A stretch of 64,000 bases of DNA from Glaciecola sp964643575 (GTDB taxonomy: Bacteria > Pseudomonadota > Gammaproteobacteria > Enterobacterales > Alteromonadaceae), in contig CAZXTD010000002.1 in assembly GCA_964643575.1 (NCBI GenBank), positions 1 through 64,000 on the forward strand. The letters are read 5' to 3'. Under the pieces are notes generated by a model. That model made no database searches, had not been told where the DNA came from, and saw only the letters and a program-made list of their open reading frames with translations. Positions 45,730-54,343 of the stretch are shown here, piece after piece. Within the stretch, counting starts at the first letter, position 1. Each line of letters starts with the position of its first letter. The position numbers and the translations under genes are program-made.

Positions 45730-46182
45730 ATGAAATTATTAACCGGCAGGCAATTAGTCAGTTACATTCAGCTCGAAATTCAACAGTGCGACTGCGCAGC
45801 GCTTGACCAAGCACTTAAACAAAACGCTATCGTGATTGATATACGCGAAGAGTCTGAAGTCACATTGGGCATGGTACCTGGAGCAACGCATATTCCTCGT
45901 GGCGTACTAGAAATGGAAATCACTTCTCATGCTAATGTTAAAGACTGCGAGAATCCACTGGAAGCTTTAGCAGCCAGCTCAATTTATTTATACTGCCGGT
46001 CGGGTGCGCGCTCCGCATTGGCTGCAAAGTCTTTGCGCGAAATGGGACTCGAAAATGTATGGTCAGTTGCGGGCGGGTTTAATGATTGGCAAGCACAAAA
46101 CAGGCCTATCAACTCAAACAAACAAGCCAAAGTGTGGGAAGTGGACGGCTTATTTGCATGGGAGCAAGGTGGTGGTATTTAG
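45730..46182 (+). CDS. Rhodanese-like sulfurtransferase
   Basis: 150 residues with one rhodanese domain. Motifs seen are VIDIREESEVTLGMVPGA and the active-site loop YCRSGARS with Cys89, which carries the persulfide. GNDW-type ending (GGFNDWQ) is present. It transfers sulfane sulfur between small thiols and acceptors and should work with the dioxygenase. Same operon as TauE/SafE, ribosome-binding site AAGGGG upstream. Confidence 0.9.
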   Translation: MKLLTGRQLVSYIQLEIQQCDCAALDQALKQNAIVIDIREESEVTLGMVPGATHIPRGVLEMEITSHANVKDCENPLEALAASSIYLYCRSGARSALAAKSLREMGLENVWSVAGGFNDWQAQNRPINSNKQAKVWEVDGLFAWEQGGGI

Positions 46183-46379
46183 TTACCCACTTGCGAGCTT
46201 TTGATAAGTTTTAAGCCTCATGCGCTTAAACAATATTAGCATTCACCACATAGTTCGATTCGCAAAATCGACTTCTATGTGCCAGACTAATTGTCTTTAG
46301 AACGACAATCAATAAATCAGCTTAACCATGGTTGAGTTGTTTTGCTGCATAATTATAATAATTGAGAGGATACCCATCT

Positions 46380-49300
46380 ATGCACACGCTTTTTCTTAGT
46401 ATGTGCCGTTGCCTGACGTATTTTGTGTTAGTAAGTGCTGTTGTTAGCACATTAGTCTCCAACGTAGCCTTTGCCGACCAAACCAGTCATGTTTATGGCT
46501 TGCACGACAGAACAAATAATAAAACAGCGTTTGTTAACGCAACTGTTGTTACCGAGCCCGGAAAAATAATCAAGAACGCAGTTGTGGTTATCGATAATGG
46601 GTCTATTTTGTCGGTAGAGCAAAACGATGATGTACCCGTTGACGCCACTATTATCGATTTAAGCGGTCACTGGTTATACGCCGGATTTATCGACCCTTAC
46701 GCTGACTATGTGTTTGGAACCGAAGTGTCTACGCCAAGATGGGGCGATCCACCTAAGTACGAGGGCGACCGAAAAGGGGGCAATGCTTGGAACGACGCCA
46801 TTCATGCCCAAATCAACTGGGTCGACACCTTCAAAGCAGACGAAAAAGCCGCTGAACCTTATCTCAAAAACGGATTTACAGCGGTTCAAACTGCGCGTCA
46901 AGACGGTATTTTTCGTGGTAGAGGCGTGACCGTGTCGCTTGCTGACGATATTCCGAATAATGTTATTTATAATGCCAACGCGATGCACTTTGGGAGCTTT
47001 AACAAAGGAAGCTCTAAACAAAGTTACCCATCATCTTTAATGGGGAGCATTGCATTAATTAGACAAACCCTGAGCGATACCCAATGGTATAAGCAGGCAA
47101 ACGGAAAAACATCATCGCTAATAACGGGCGAACCTGTGGAATACAATTCAGCGCTGGCAAGCTTAGCGTCTTTGGGTAGCGAAGGTATGGTTTTTGATGC
47201 TGGAGACAGTTTATCAGTGGTGCGCGCCCACGCTTTGTTTTCTGAATATGATGTGAACGCTGTTTATTTAGGAGATGGCCTAGAATATTCACGTTTGAGT
47301 CAGATAAAAAATATTGGCGCGACCTTAATATTGCCCCTTAACTTTCCAAAAGCGCCTGAATTAGCGAGTTTTGAAGACCAGCTAGATACGTCACTTGCTG
47401 AACTACGCCATTTTGAACGTGCACCCGGTAATCCGGCTATGCTAGAACAAGCGGGCGTAACCTTTGCTTTTACGCAGCACGGCCTAAAAGACAAAAAAGA
47501 CTTTTTTAAAGCCGTAAATAAAGCAATAAAACACGGCTTGAGTGAATCAACTGCATTAGCCGCATTAACCACTACCCCTGCTAAAATAGCTGGCGTCGAC
47601 AATATCGCCGGTAAAATTGCTAGCGGTTATCGAGCAGATCTCGTGATTGCCGATGGTAATCTTTTTGACGGTGGCAAAATTAAAAAAGTATTTTTGCAAG
47701 GCGCGGGCAAAGAGTTTGAAGAGCTTGCTCCCACTAATTTTGCTGCTACTTATGATGTTACTGTTGGCGACAAATCGTATCTTTTGACTCTCGAACAAAA
47801 AGATAAAAAAGTATCGGGCTCTATGAAGCTGCAAGGTGATGGCAGTTTTACCGCCGACCTCAGTAATGTTCAAACTAGCAAAGACCAAATCAGTTTTGTC
47901 GTATCTTTATTTGAGGATAGCAAAACCACAATTAATGGTTTTACCGGTCGTCTAATTGATAACGACTTAAGCGGTAACTGGTTGTTTCCAGATTTAACCA
48001 GAGCGCCAATACAGCTTGTTAGAACCGATGCTCAAGCTTCATCAAATGATGAGGCGTCTTCTGATTCTGTTAAAACAAAAGATGCCAAGGCAACGGACAA
48101 GTCAGACACTACATATCTATCAAACCTCACTTATCCTAACCGTGCATTTGGCCTTAGCCAGCCAATAGAGCAGCAAAATCTACATATCAAAAATGCCACT
48201 ATATGGACATCTGAAGATGAAGGCATGCTTGAGAATGCAGACATGCTGGTACGTAACGGTAAAATTAGAGAAATTGGTGAAGACTTATCTACCCCTCGCG
48301 GGTACGAAGTCATTGATGCGACTGGCAAGCATATTACCGCCGGTATTATTGATGAGCACAGTCACATTGCTATAAGCGGTGGCGTTAACGAAGGCAGTGA
48401 CGCGATAACTAGCGAGGTTCGTATTGGTGATGTTGTAAACCCTGAAGATATTAATATTTATCGCGCGTTAGCGGGTGGCACAACGGCTGCACAGCTATTA
48501 CACGGTTCTGCCAACCCTATTGGAGGGCAAGCGCAGGTTATTAAATTGCGTTGGGGCGAAGACGCCGATGGCTTAAAAATGAAACAAGCGCCGCCTTCGA
48601 TTAAGTTTGCCTTAGGTGAAAACGTGAAACAAAGCAACTGGGGTGAAGAGTTTACTATTCGTTATCCGCAAACCAGAATGGGCGTAGACAGCATTATGCG
48701 CGACACGTTTTTGCGCGCGCAAGAATACAAAGACAGCTTTGCGCGCTTTGATGATTTAAGCCGCCGAGCAAAAGAGCAGTCTGCACCGCCTCGCCAAAAC
48801 TTCAGGTTAGATGCTGTGCTTGAAATTCTTGAAAATGAGCGCTTTGTTCACGCTCACTCATATGTTGCTTCAGAAATATTAGCTTTAATGGAATTGGCCG
48901 AAGACTTCAATTTTACCATCCAAACCTTTACGCACATTCTTGAAGGTTACAAAGTGGCCGACGAAATGGCCAAGCACGGCGCATCTGCCTCTAGCTTTGC
49001 CGACTGGTGGGCATACAAATTTGAAGTGCTTGATGCAATACCGGGTAATACGTGTTTGATGATGCAAAACGGCGTCAATGTATCGGTTAATTCTGACAGT
49101 GGCGACCTGATTAGGCGCCTAAACACAGAAGCCGCCAAATCTATTAATTACTGCGGTATGGACCCGCTTGATGCAATAAAAATGGTTACTATTAACCCTG
49201 CAAAACAGCTTAAAATTGATGAACACACAGGTAGCTTAGCAAAAGGCAAAGATGCAGATTTTGTTATCTGGAATGCAAACCCATTATCTATTTATGCCAA

Positions 49301-49664
49301 AGTTGAGCAGACGTGGATTGAAGGTCGCAAATATTTCGATATGCAAGCCGACGCTATTAGCAGAGAAAGCCTGGCAGCGGAAAAAAGTGAGTTGATTCAG
49401 AAGTTTTTAACAGCTTCTAATAATGGTAAGAAAAAGGGTGCTGAGCAAATGAGTAAACCTCATTTTGCTGCTTACTTGTCGAAAATTGCTGCATCTTCTA
49501 CCAGTGGCCATTCTCATACATCAAACGCGGGCTCATATTCTTCTCGCTACTTGTTAAAAGACGACACCGTTTGGCACTGCGAAGACAACTTTGATTATTG
49601 GCACTATATCTCCGGTAAGCAAGCACGTGACAATCAGTCCGGACACACGGGAGGGCACCACTAA
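46380..49664 (+). CDS. Exported double-domain amidohydrolase, N-terminal half lacking metal ligands
   Basis: About 1094 residues from the ATG at 46380 (GAGAGGA upstream; TTG at 46362 rejected). A signal peptide (ends SNVAFAD) is followed by two amidohydrolase-like units. In the first (~40-400) the HxH position reads GFIDPYADY, so metal binding is lost. The second (~600-1030) has IDEHSHIAISGG, VHAHSY, THILEGYK and NSDSGD, a complete imidazolonepropionase/dipeptidase-like metal site. A lower-similarity linker domain (~440-560) lies between. Substrate unknown. The stop overlaps the next start (TAATG), so the two proteins are made together, perhaps as a complex. Confidence 0.82.
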   Translation: MHTLFLSMCRCLTYFVLVSAVVSTLVSNVAFADQTSHVYGLHDRTNNKTAFVNATVVTEPGKIIKNAVVVIDNGSILSVEQNDDVPVDATIIDLSGHWLYAGFIDPYADYVFGTEVSTPRWGDPPKYEGDRKGGNAWNDAIHAQINWVDTFKADEKAAEPYLKNGFTAVQTARQDGIFRGRGVTVSLADDIPNNVIYNANAMHFGSFNKGSSKQSYPSSLMGSIALIRQTLSDTQWYKQANGKTSSLITGEPVEYNSALASLASLGSEGMVFDAGDSLSVVRAHALFSEYDVNAVYLGDGLEYSRLSQIKNIGATLILPLNFPKAPELASFEDQLDTSLAELRHFERAPGNPAMLEQAGVTFAFTQHGLKDKKDFFKAVNKAIKHGLSESTALAALTTTPAKIAGVDNIAGKIASGYRADLVIADGNLFDGGKIKKVFLQGAGKEFEELAPTNFAATYDVTVGDKSYLLTLEQKDKKVSGSMKLQGDGSFTADLSNVQTSKDQISFVVSLFEDSKTTINGFTGRLIDNDLSGNWLFPDLTRAPIQLVRTDAQASSNDEASSDSVKTKDAKATDKSDTTYLSNLTYPNRAFGLSQPIEQQNLHIKNATIWTSEDEGMLENADMLVRNGKIREIGEDLSTPRGYEVIDATGKHITAGIIDEHSHIAISGGVNEGSDAITSEVRIGDVVNPEDINIYRALAGGTTAAQLLHGSANPIGGQAQVIKLRWGEDADGLKMKQAPPSIKFALGENVKQSNWGEEFTIRYPQTRMGVDSIMRDTFLRAQEYKDSFARFDDLSRRAKEQSAPPRQNFRLDAVLEILENERFVHAHSYVASEILALMELAEDFNFTIQTFTHILEGYKVADEMAKHGASASSFADWWAYKFEVLDAIPGNTCLMMQNGVNVSVNSDSGDLIRRLNTEAAKSINYCGMDPLDAIKMVTINPAKQLKIDEHTGSLAKGKDADFVIWNANPLSIYAKVEQTWIEGRKYFDMQADAISRESLAAEKSELIQKFLTASNNGKKKGAEQMSKPHFAAYLSKIAASSTSGHSHTSNAGSYSSRYLLKDDTVWHCEDNFDYWHYISGKQARDNQSGHTGGHH

Positions 49665-51025
49665 TGAAAGCTTTAACTTCTTTTTATAAAACAAAAATGA
49701 CAAGCCTTGCTCTTAACAAGCCTGCACTTACATCGTCGCTTTTCTTAAAAACACTGTCGAGCTGCGTGTTGTCAGTAACGTTATTTTCAAGTGCTTATGC
49801 ACACGACATGGTGCCCGGTAAAGTGCCGGCTAATCCTGTTTTGTTTCAAAATGCTACCTTGCATACCGCAACTGATGGCATAAAAGCAGACCACGACATG
49901 GTAGTAGACAATGGCAAAATCATCGCTATTGGCAAAGGGCTAACAGTGCCAGAAAACGCTGATGTGCTTGATATGACAGGCAAACATATTTACCCAGGCC
50001 TCATTGCTTTGAGCACCACTATAGGGCTGGTGGAAATTGGCGCTGTTCGTGCAACTAACGACCAAAGAGAGACCGGCGGGTTAACCCCTGAGGTTGAAGC
50101 ATACGTGGCATTTAATGCCGATTCTGAAATTATCCCTACGGTGCGAGCAAATGGGATAACCCATGCTGAAGTTGCGCCTTTGGGCAACGGCCAAGCATCG
50201 GTCATGCAATTAGACGGGTGGAATTCGCCAGACTCAGTCGTGAAGAAAAACTCGGCTATGCATTTAAACTGGCCAAGAGCGGGCATTAATAAATCGTTTT
50301 GGGAGCGCCGCTCGGTTGAGAAACAAAAAGAGGACAATCTAAAGCGGCTCACTGATCTCGAAAAAACATTTGAGTTGGTAAAAGTGTATCACCAAACCCG
50401 AAGCAACGACCCATCAAGCTCAATTGATGTGCGCTGGGAAGCAATGCGTTCGGTCATAAGCGGCGATATGCCATTGTTTATTCATGCCAATGATTACAGG
50501 CAAATGGAGCAGGCAATCGCTTTTGCAAAACGACACAGCCTCAAAATTGTATTAGTGGGAGGTGCAGATGCAACATTGGCGATAGACTTACTCAAGTCTT
50601 CGAAAACACCGCTGATATACACTTCACCTTGGGGCATTCCAAGAAAGAGCGATCAGGCATATGACGTGGCTTATCAGATTCCGGCCATGCTAGAGCAAAA
50701 CGGCATTCCTTTCGCTTTAGCGATTGAAGGTTACTGGAACGTAAGAAGCTTACCATTTGCCGCAGGCCAATCTGTAGCCCATGGCGCAAGTAAAGAGCAA
50801 GCGCTTCGCTCTGTGACTATCGAGCCGGCTCGTATTTTGGGTATCGATGATATAGCGGGCTCATTGGATGTTGGCAAACAGGCAAACATTGTGGTGAGTG
50901 AAGGCGACCTATTCGACCATCTTACCCACAAAGTCACTATGATGATGATAGAAGGCCGCGTAGTAGATTTAAACAGCCGCCATACTCAGCTTTATGATAA
51001 ATATAAGCAGAAAGAAGCAGAGTAA
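49664..51025 (+). CDS. Exported amidohydrolase-like protein, possibly without full metal site
   Basis: 453 residues with a long N-region and signal peptide (ends FSSAYAHD). Then follow the composite-domain pattern of amidohydrolases (FQNATLHTATDGIKADHDMVVDNGKI type, TGKHIYPGLI, and late SLDVGKQANIVV). Where HxH should follow the first strand, it reads ALSTTIGLVEIG, so the first two metal ligands are missing. It may be a non-catalytic partner of the upstream enzyme. Translational coupling to the upstream gene supports complex formation. Terminated by the hairpin at 51043. Confidence 0.8.
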   Translation: MKALTSFYKTKMTSLALNKPALTSSLFLKTLSSCVLSVTLFSSAYAHDMVPGKVPANPVLFQNATLHTATDGIKADHDMVVDNGKIIAIGKGLTVPENADVLDMTGKHIYPGLIALSTTIGLVEIGAVRATNDQRETGGLTPEVEAYVAFNADSEIIPTVRANGITHAEVAPLGNGQASVMQLDGWNSPDSVVKKNSAMHLNWPRAGINKSFWERRSVEKQKEDNLKRLTDLEKTFELVKVYHQTRSNDPSSSIDVRWEAMRSVISGDMPLFIHANDYRQMEQAIAFAKRHSLKIVLVGGADATLAIDLLKSSKTPLIYTSPWGIPRKSDQAYDVAYQIPAMLEQNGIPFALAIEGYWNVRSLPFAAGQSVAHGASKEQALRSVTIEPARILGIDDIAGSLDVGKQANIVVSEGDLFDHLTHKVTMMMIEGRVVDLNSRHTQLYDKYKQKEAE

Positions 51026-51042
51026 ATACTCAAGTCAGTCAT

Positions 51043-51067
51043 AAAGCCCCTGAAAAGGGGCTTTTCT
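51043..51067 (+). terminator. Rho-independent terminator after the amidohydrolase operon
   Basis: Arms AAAGCCCCT (51043-51051) and AGGGGCTTT (51056-51064) with a 4-base loop and a T-rich tail, 18 bp after the stop codon. Confidence 0.88.
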
Positions 51068-51252
51068 TATTTCAAATCGAGCATTGGCGCAAACAGAGAT
51101 TGCTTGCGAGATGCACGCTACAATTAGTATCTCTGATAACGCTTTTTTTTAATAATCAAGCCTCGAGTTTGATCACTAATAACAGCGGACTAGACCATTG
51201 GGTTGATTAGTAGTAAGTTACCCGAAATTAGTGAATTGAAAAAAGTCCATTT

Positions 51253-51882
51253 ATGAAAAAGGCTCTCATCAGCATAACCGGCATCGTTAGTTTGTTAGTG
51301 TTGCTCGGTTTTATATTCAAAGACACTTTAATCCAGACTATTTATGGTGCATTGACACAAGACATGTTTATCAGCGAAGACACCGATAGTTTTGACCCCG
51401 GTAGTGAGATTGGGCAAAAGTTTCCTCTCATCGATGCGACCTTTGATGGAAAACAAATCAGCTCAATTAAGAGTTTCCATGGTGAGAAGGGCACAATATT
51501 TGTCGTCAGTCGTTCTCTTGATTGGTGCCCCTACTGTATGAAACAGATGGCAGAAATTAACGATAAGCTAGAACAATTTCAAAGCGCAGGAATCAATGTA
51601 GTAGGGTTGACCTACGATCCACCAGAAAAACAACAGCCATTCAAAGACAAATTCAATATTGCCTATCCGATTTTTAGTGACAATAATGCAGCTTCAGTCA
51701 AACAATTAGGAATACTTAACACAGACTATGAGCCCGGTGATGATGCCTACGGCATTGGACACCCAGGCGCATTCATTTTAAATAGCGAGGGCGAAATCGT
51801 AGCCAAAATCTTTGTCGAAGCCTATTCACTCCGAGTAGATGCGCTTTCGTTAATGGAATATGCAAAACAAGCTTTGGAATAA
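51253..51882 (+). CDS. Membrane-anchored peroxiredoxin-like (AhpC/TSA, redoxin) protein
   Basis: 209 residues: an N-terminal hydrophobic anchor or uncleaved signal (~4-24), then a thioredoxin-fold redoxin domain. The active-site motif is SLDWCPYCMKQM with CxxC, and later VVGLTYDPPEKQ, YPIFSD and a late cis-Pro region near GIGHPGAFIL are family-typical. Faces the periplasm. Probably a thiol-disulfide or peroxide-reducing enzyme; the CPYC motif favours oxidoreductase activity. Monocistronic. Confidence 0.78.
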   Translation: MKKALISITGIVSLLVLLGFIFKDTLIQTIYGALTQDMFISEDTDSFDPGSEIGQKFPLIDATFDGKQISSIKSFHGEKGTIFVVSRSLDWCPYCMKQMAEINDKLEQFQSAGINVVGLTYDPPEKQQPFKDKFNIAYPIFSDNNAASVKQLGILNTDYEPGDDAYGIGHPGAFILNSEGEIVAKIFVEAYSLRVDALSLMEYAKQALE

Positions 51883-51903
51883 GGCAGACTAAACTCAAAT
51901 AAG

Positions 51904-52038
51904 ATGTATGCTATTAATTTGCGCTGCATTGACGGGTTAGATGCCGATGAGTTATGCAGTGGCACTTTTGATGGTCAAAATTGGACCTTAAGCGCCGAAA
52001 AACTACTAGCTGAAAAAAGGAGCCAAAACGGCACCTAA
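51904..52038 (+). pseudogene. Remnant of a GFA-family (DUF/centromere-V like) zinc protein
   Basis: A 44-codon open frame (MYAINLRCIDGLDADELCSGTFDGQNW...) resembles the C-terminal end of GFA-family glutathione-dependent formaldehyde-activating-like proteins (typical ending INLRC-DG-D---L----FDG-NW). The N-terminal ~80 residues with the zinc cysteines are missing. The gap between the redoxin gene and the next gene is too small to hold them, so this is a truncated relic. Confidence 0.55.
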
Positions 52039-52188
52039 AAAAGTAGCGCCGCGTTAATTTGGGTCGATGGTGCTTATTTTTCTCACTATCTTGCCCTGGC
52101 AACATATGCAGTCAGTGAATTATCCAATCGCATGTGATATTTTTAAATTCTGAATTCGATTGTACTCAAGATAACTTAAGGAAGAGTT

Positions 52189-52986
52189 TTGAATAAGCCC
52201 CTAAATATAATTTTCCTCGTTATTGTTGCCGCATTTTTTTATTGGCTTGGCAGCTTAAATGCATCAAATAGCACAAGCCCTGAGAACAAGCTCTACGCAG
52301 ACAAACAGCTATCAAATGAGCCTAAAACACAATCGAGCAATCACCAAGTACCAAACGCTAGTTTGCCCAATAACACTTCAAATGCTGAACTTTCATCTGA
52401 CTTAGTCGAAGACTTAACGAACAATAAAAAAACATATGAAGAGCTAGCAGAAGAACTCGCTACTTTGACTAAAACATCTGACGGGGTAAATGCAGAGTTT
52501 TATCGGCTCAAGCAGAGATATGATGCCGCTCGAACCCGACTGTTAAAAGCAGGCCTTGATGAACCTACTTCTATTTCAAAAGAGGAAGTCTCTAAAATAT
52601 TACCGCCTCCCTTTGACGGTGTTGTTGCCAATTCTTCCCCTGACTTTATTGATAAATTTAAAGATTTGCATGAAGAAGAGCAAGATTACGATTGGGCAAT
52701 ACAGATGGAGTCAAAAATTTCTGACTTTTTTGCATTGCATGAAAATCGCGATTTAGTGGAATTAGTTAAAGTTAATTGCAAAAAGAGTCAATGCGAAATA
52801 TATGGACATCAACAAGACAGCGCTTCATTAACAAAGCTTATGCAAGACCTGCAAAGTCAGGAATGGTTTTTTGCCGTGCAAACTAACTCCATGACCGGAG
52901 ATATCTCGTCTGACGAAGAAAACGATACAGCGCGTTCTTACTTTTATATGATGGCGAACATGTTTCGTGAGGAAATTGTACAATAG
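52189..52986 (+). CDS. Membrane-anchored protein of unknown function
   Basis: 265 residues from a TTG start with AAGGAAG at about 5 bases. One N-terminal helix (5-25) anchors it. Then come a Ser/Asn-rich linker (~28-70), a charged, possibly coiled-coil segment (~75-130) and a compact C-terminal domain (~165-262) with two cysteines (VNCKKSQCEIYGHQ). No family recognised. The C-terminal pattern CKKSQCEI-GH resembles small periplasmic domains seen in other hypothetical Alteromonadales proteins, but no function can be stated. Confidence 0.65.
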   Translation: MNKPLNIIFLVIVAAFFYWLGSLNASNSTSPENKLYADKQLSNEPKTQSSNHQVPNASLPNNTSNAELSSDLVEDLTNNKKTYEELAEELATLTKTSDGVNAEFYRLKQRYDAARTRLLKAGLDEPTSISKEEVSKILPPPFDGVVANSSPDFIDKFKDLHEEEQDYDWAIQMESKISDFFALHENRDLVELVKVNCKKSQCEIYGHQQDSASLTKLMQDLQSQEWFFAVQTNSMTGDISSDEENDTARSYFYMMANMFREEIVQ

Positions 52987-53004
52987 AACCGCTGTTTTTA
53001 TGAT

Positions 53005-53157
53005 TTAGTTGCTATTGGATAGTGCTCCTACTTTATCGGCTACAGTATTGAGTGCAACCACAGAAAACCCTCGGTCGTAAAAATGCACAACGCGGCCTTG
53101 TTCGTCGATGATGATTACTCTTGAATTTTTGGGGCTTTCATTGCCAGTAAAGCGCAA
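53005..53157 (-). pseudogene. C-terminal fragment of a paralogue of the 54.3-kb lipoprotein gene
   Basis: The minus strand reads RFTGNESPKNSRVIIIDEQ and on to a TAA at 53007-53005, the C-terminal ~50 residues of the redoxin-like lipoprotein encoded at 54344-54886. Bases 53047-53155 and 54389-54497 agree at 105 of 109 positions with no gap. The tail beyond 53047 is more diverged. The 5' part of the gene is gone and is replaced by a piece of the amidohydrolase gene. Confidence 0.85.
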
Positions 53158-53195
53158 GCGCTTCGCTCTGTGACTATCGAGCCGGCTCGTATTTT
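53154..53195 (+). repeat. 42-bp exact copy of part of the amidohydrolase gene
   Basis: Bases 53154-53195 are identical to 50797-50838 inside the second amidohydrolase gene. With one mismatch the match extends back to 53146, into the sequence shared with the lipoprotein gene (AGTAAAGCGC versus AGTAAAGAGC), which marks the recombination point. Confidence 0.9.
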
Positions 53196-53205
53196 AATCA
53201 TCGTT

Positions 53206-53345
53206 CTGCGGCCATTTCATCTGTGCGAGGAACAGAACAAGTAGCCCAACCACGGTTTTCTATCACAAATCACAAATCACAAATGACAAATGCGGTAATG
53301 CCTTGGCCTTCAGACGTCAGTTTATGGAGTATATCGCCTGTATAG
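53206..53345 (-). pseudogene. Degraded coding remnant, family not recognised
   Basis: On the minus strand two adjoining pieces look coding: DDYTGDILHKLTSEGQGITA followed by FVI, and ENRGWATCSVPRTDEMAAER followed by a stop. They are in different frames and joined by a 7-bp repeat array, which carries stop codons. Upstream is a TAG. The pieces appear to be the end of one protein broken at the repeat. I cannot name the family. Confidence 0.35.
53264..53291 (+). repeat. 7-bp tandem repeat (CACAAAT)x4
   Basis: Three perfect CACAAAT units and a fourth, GACAAAT. A 7-bp unit shifts the frame, and the array sits precisely at the break of the degraded reading frame on the other strand. Confidence 0.9.
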
Positions 53346-53497
53346 TCGTCCTACAGAGCTATTCAATTTGTTTTGATTATGCCATACTCCCAAACGGTTT
53401 TTGGTAAACCCAGTAAATTATGGAAACTTTATATTGATAAACGCAGTTCTTTTGCTTTTGTCTGTTTTTATGTAGTAAATCATGGAGTAGTTTTTTG

Positions 53498-54340
53498 ATG
53501 TCCCTAGCAGTAAAAAAAATCAGTCTTTTCAGTATTCTTGCATTCACTTTTTCTTCACTTTCTTTTGCTTCAACAATTAAAGTTGAAGGTAGTTTTATTC
53601 AAAAGCAAGAATATAGCATCACCAGAGATGCTAGCGGTATAATCGATAGTACTGAATTAATAACGAACTTCGCAGATGTGCCAAGTTCAGTTATCAAAAC
53701 GATGGAATTTAATCCAACCAGCACTGAAAACCAATCAGTGGTCAATGTTGTTGATAGCTTCGTTGACCCAGATGTTGCAGTTGATTCTACACGAGCAACA
53801 TATTTTGCAGATTTAACTGGCCCCGACACGCCATTTACCAGCGAACTTTTGGATTTAGTTGATTTTGCAGACTATGAGTCTGTTACGGACATAAGAAATA
53901 TATTTGTTAGTCAGCAAAGCGTGCTTGATTTAGCGACTAATATTACTGACTTTGGTCAAGATATTAGTTTTATTTTTGGTACAACGAGAAGAACGGTTAT
54001 CGAAGACCAAGAAGGCACAACAAATCGCAGCTTTATATATTTTTTTCAGATATTGTTTGACTTACCTAGGCCTACAAGCGAAGCAGATTTTTTCGACATA
54101 ACACCGGGTTCAATAAACGATATTTTAACGGGGTTTCATGGAAGCAATGCCATAATTGTTGAGCGACTCAGTATGAGTCAATCAAGAGAATTAAACTCTG
54201 GCGAGTTTTTCAGGCAAAGTAGCTCAGTCACATACGTGGGCAATGCTTTGGTTTCTATGCAAGTTTCGTCACCCAGCATAGTCATCTTATTTGCTTTATC
54301 GATAGCGCTGTTAATAAGACGACAACTAGTGCGAAAGTAG
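53498..54340 (+). CDS. Exported protein with PEP-CTERM-like C-terminal anchor
   Basis: 280 residues from the ATG at 53498 (GGAG upstream; TTG at 53495 rejected). A signal peptide (ends SSLSFAST) is followed by an acidic beta-rich domain rich in Asp, Ser and Thr and without cysteine. A C-terminal sorting-signal-like end, VSSPSIVILFALSIALLIRR, follows the motif-helix-Arg layout of PEP-CTERM proteins, though the motif itself is atypical. Such proteins are handled by exosortase and found outside the cell. No exosortase gene is present here. Convergent with the next gene, with 3 bp between stops. Confidence 0.6.
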   Translation: MSLAVKKISLFSILAFTFSSLSFASTIKVEGSFIQKQEYSITRDASGIIDSTELITNFADVPSSVIKTMEFNPTSTENQSVVNVVDSFVDPDVAVDSTRATYFADLTGPDTPFTSELLDLVDFADYESVTDIRNIFVSQQSVLDLATNITDFGQDISFIFGTTRRTVIEDQEGTTNRSFIYFFQILFDLPRPTSEADFFDITPGSINDILTGFHGSNAIIVERLSMSQSRELNSGEFFRQSSSVTYVGNALVSMQVSSPSIVILFALSIALLIRRQLVRK

Positions 54341-54343
54341 TTT

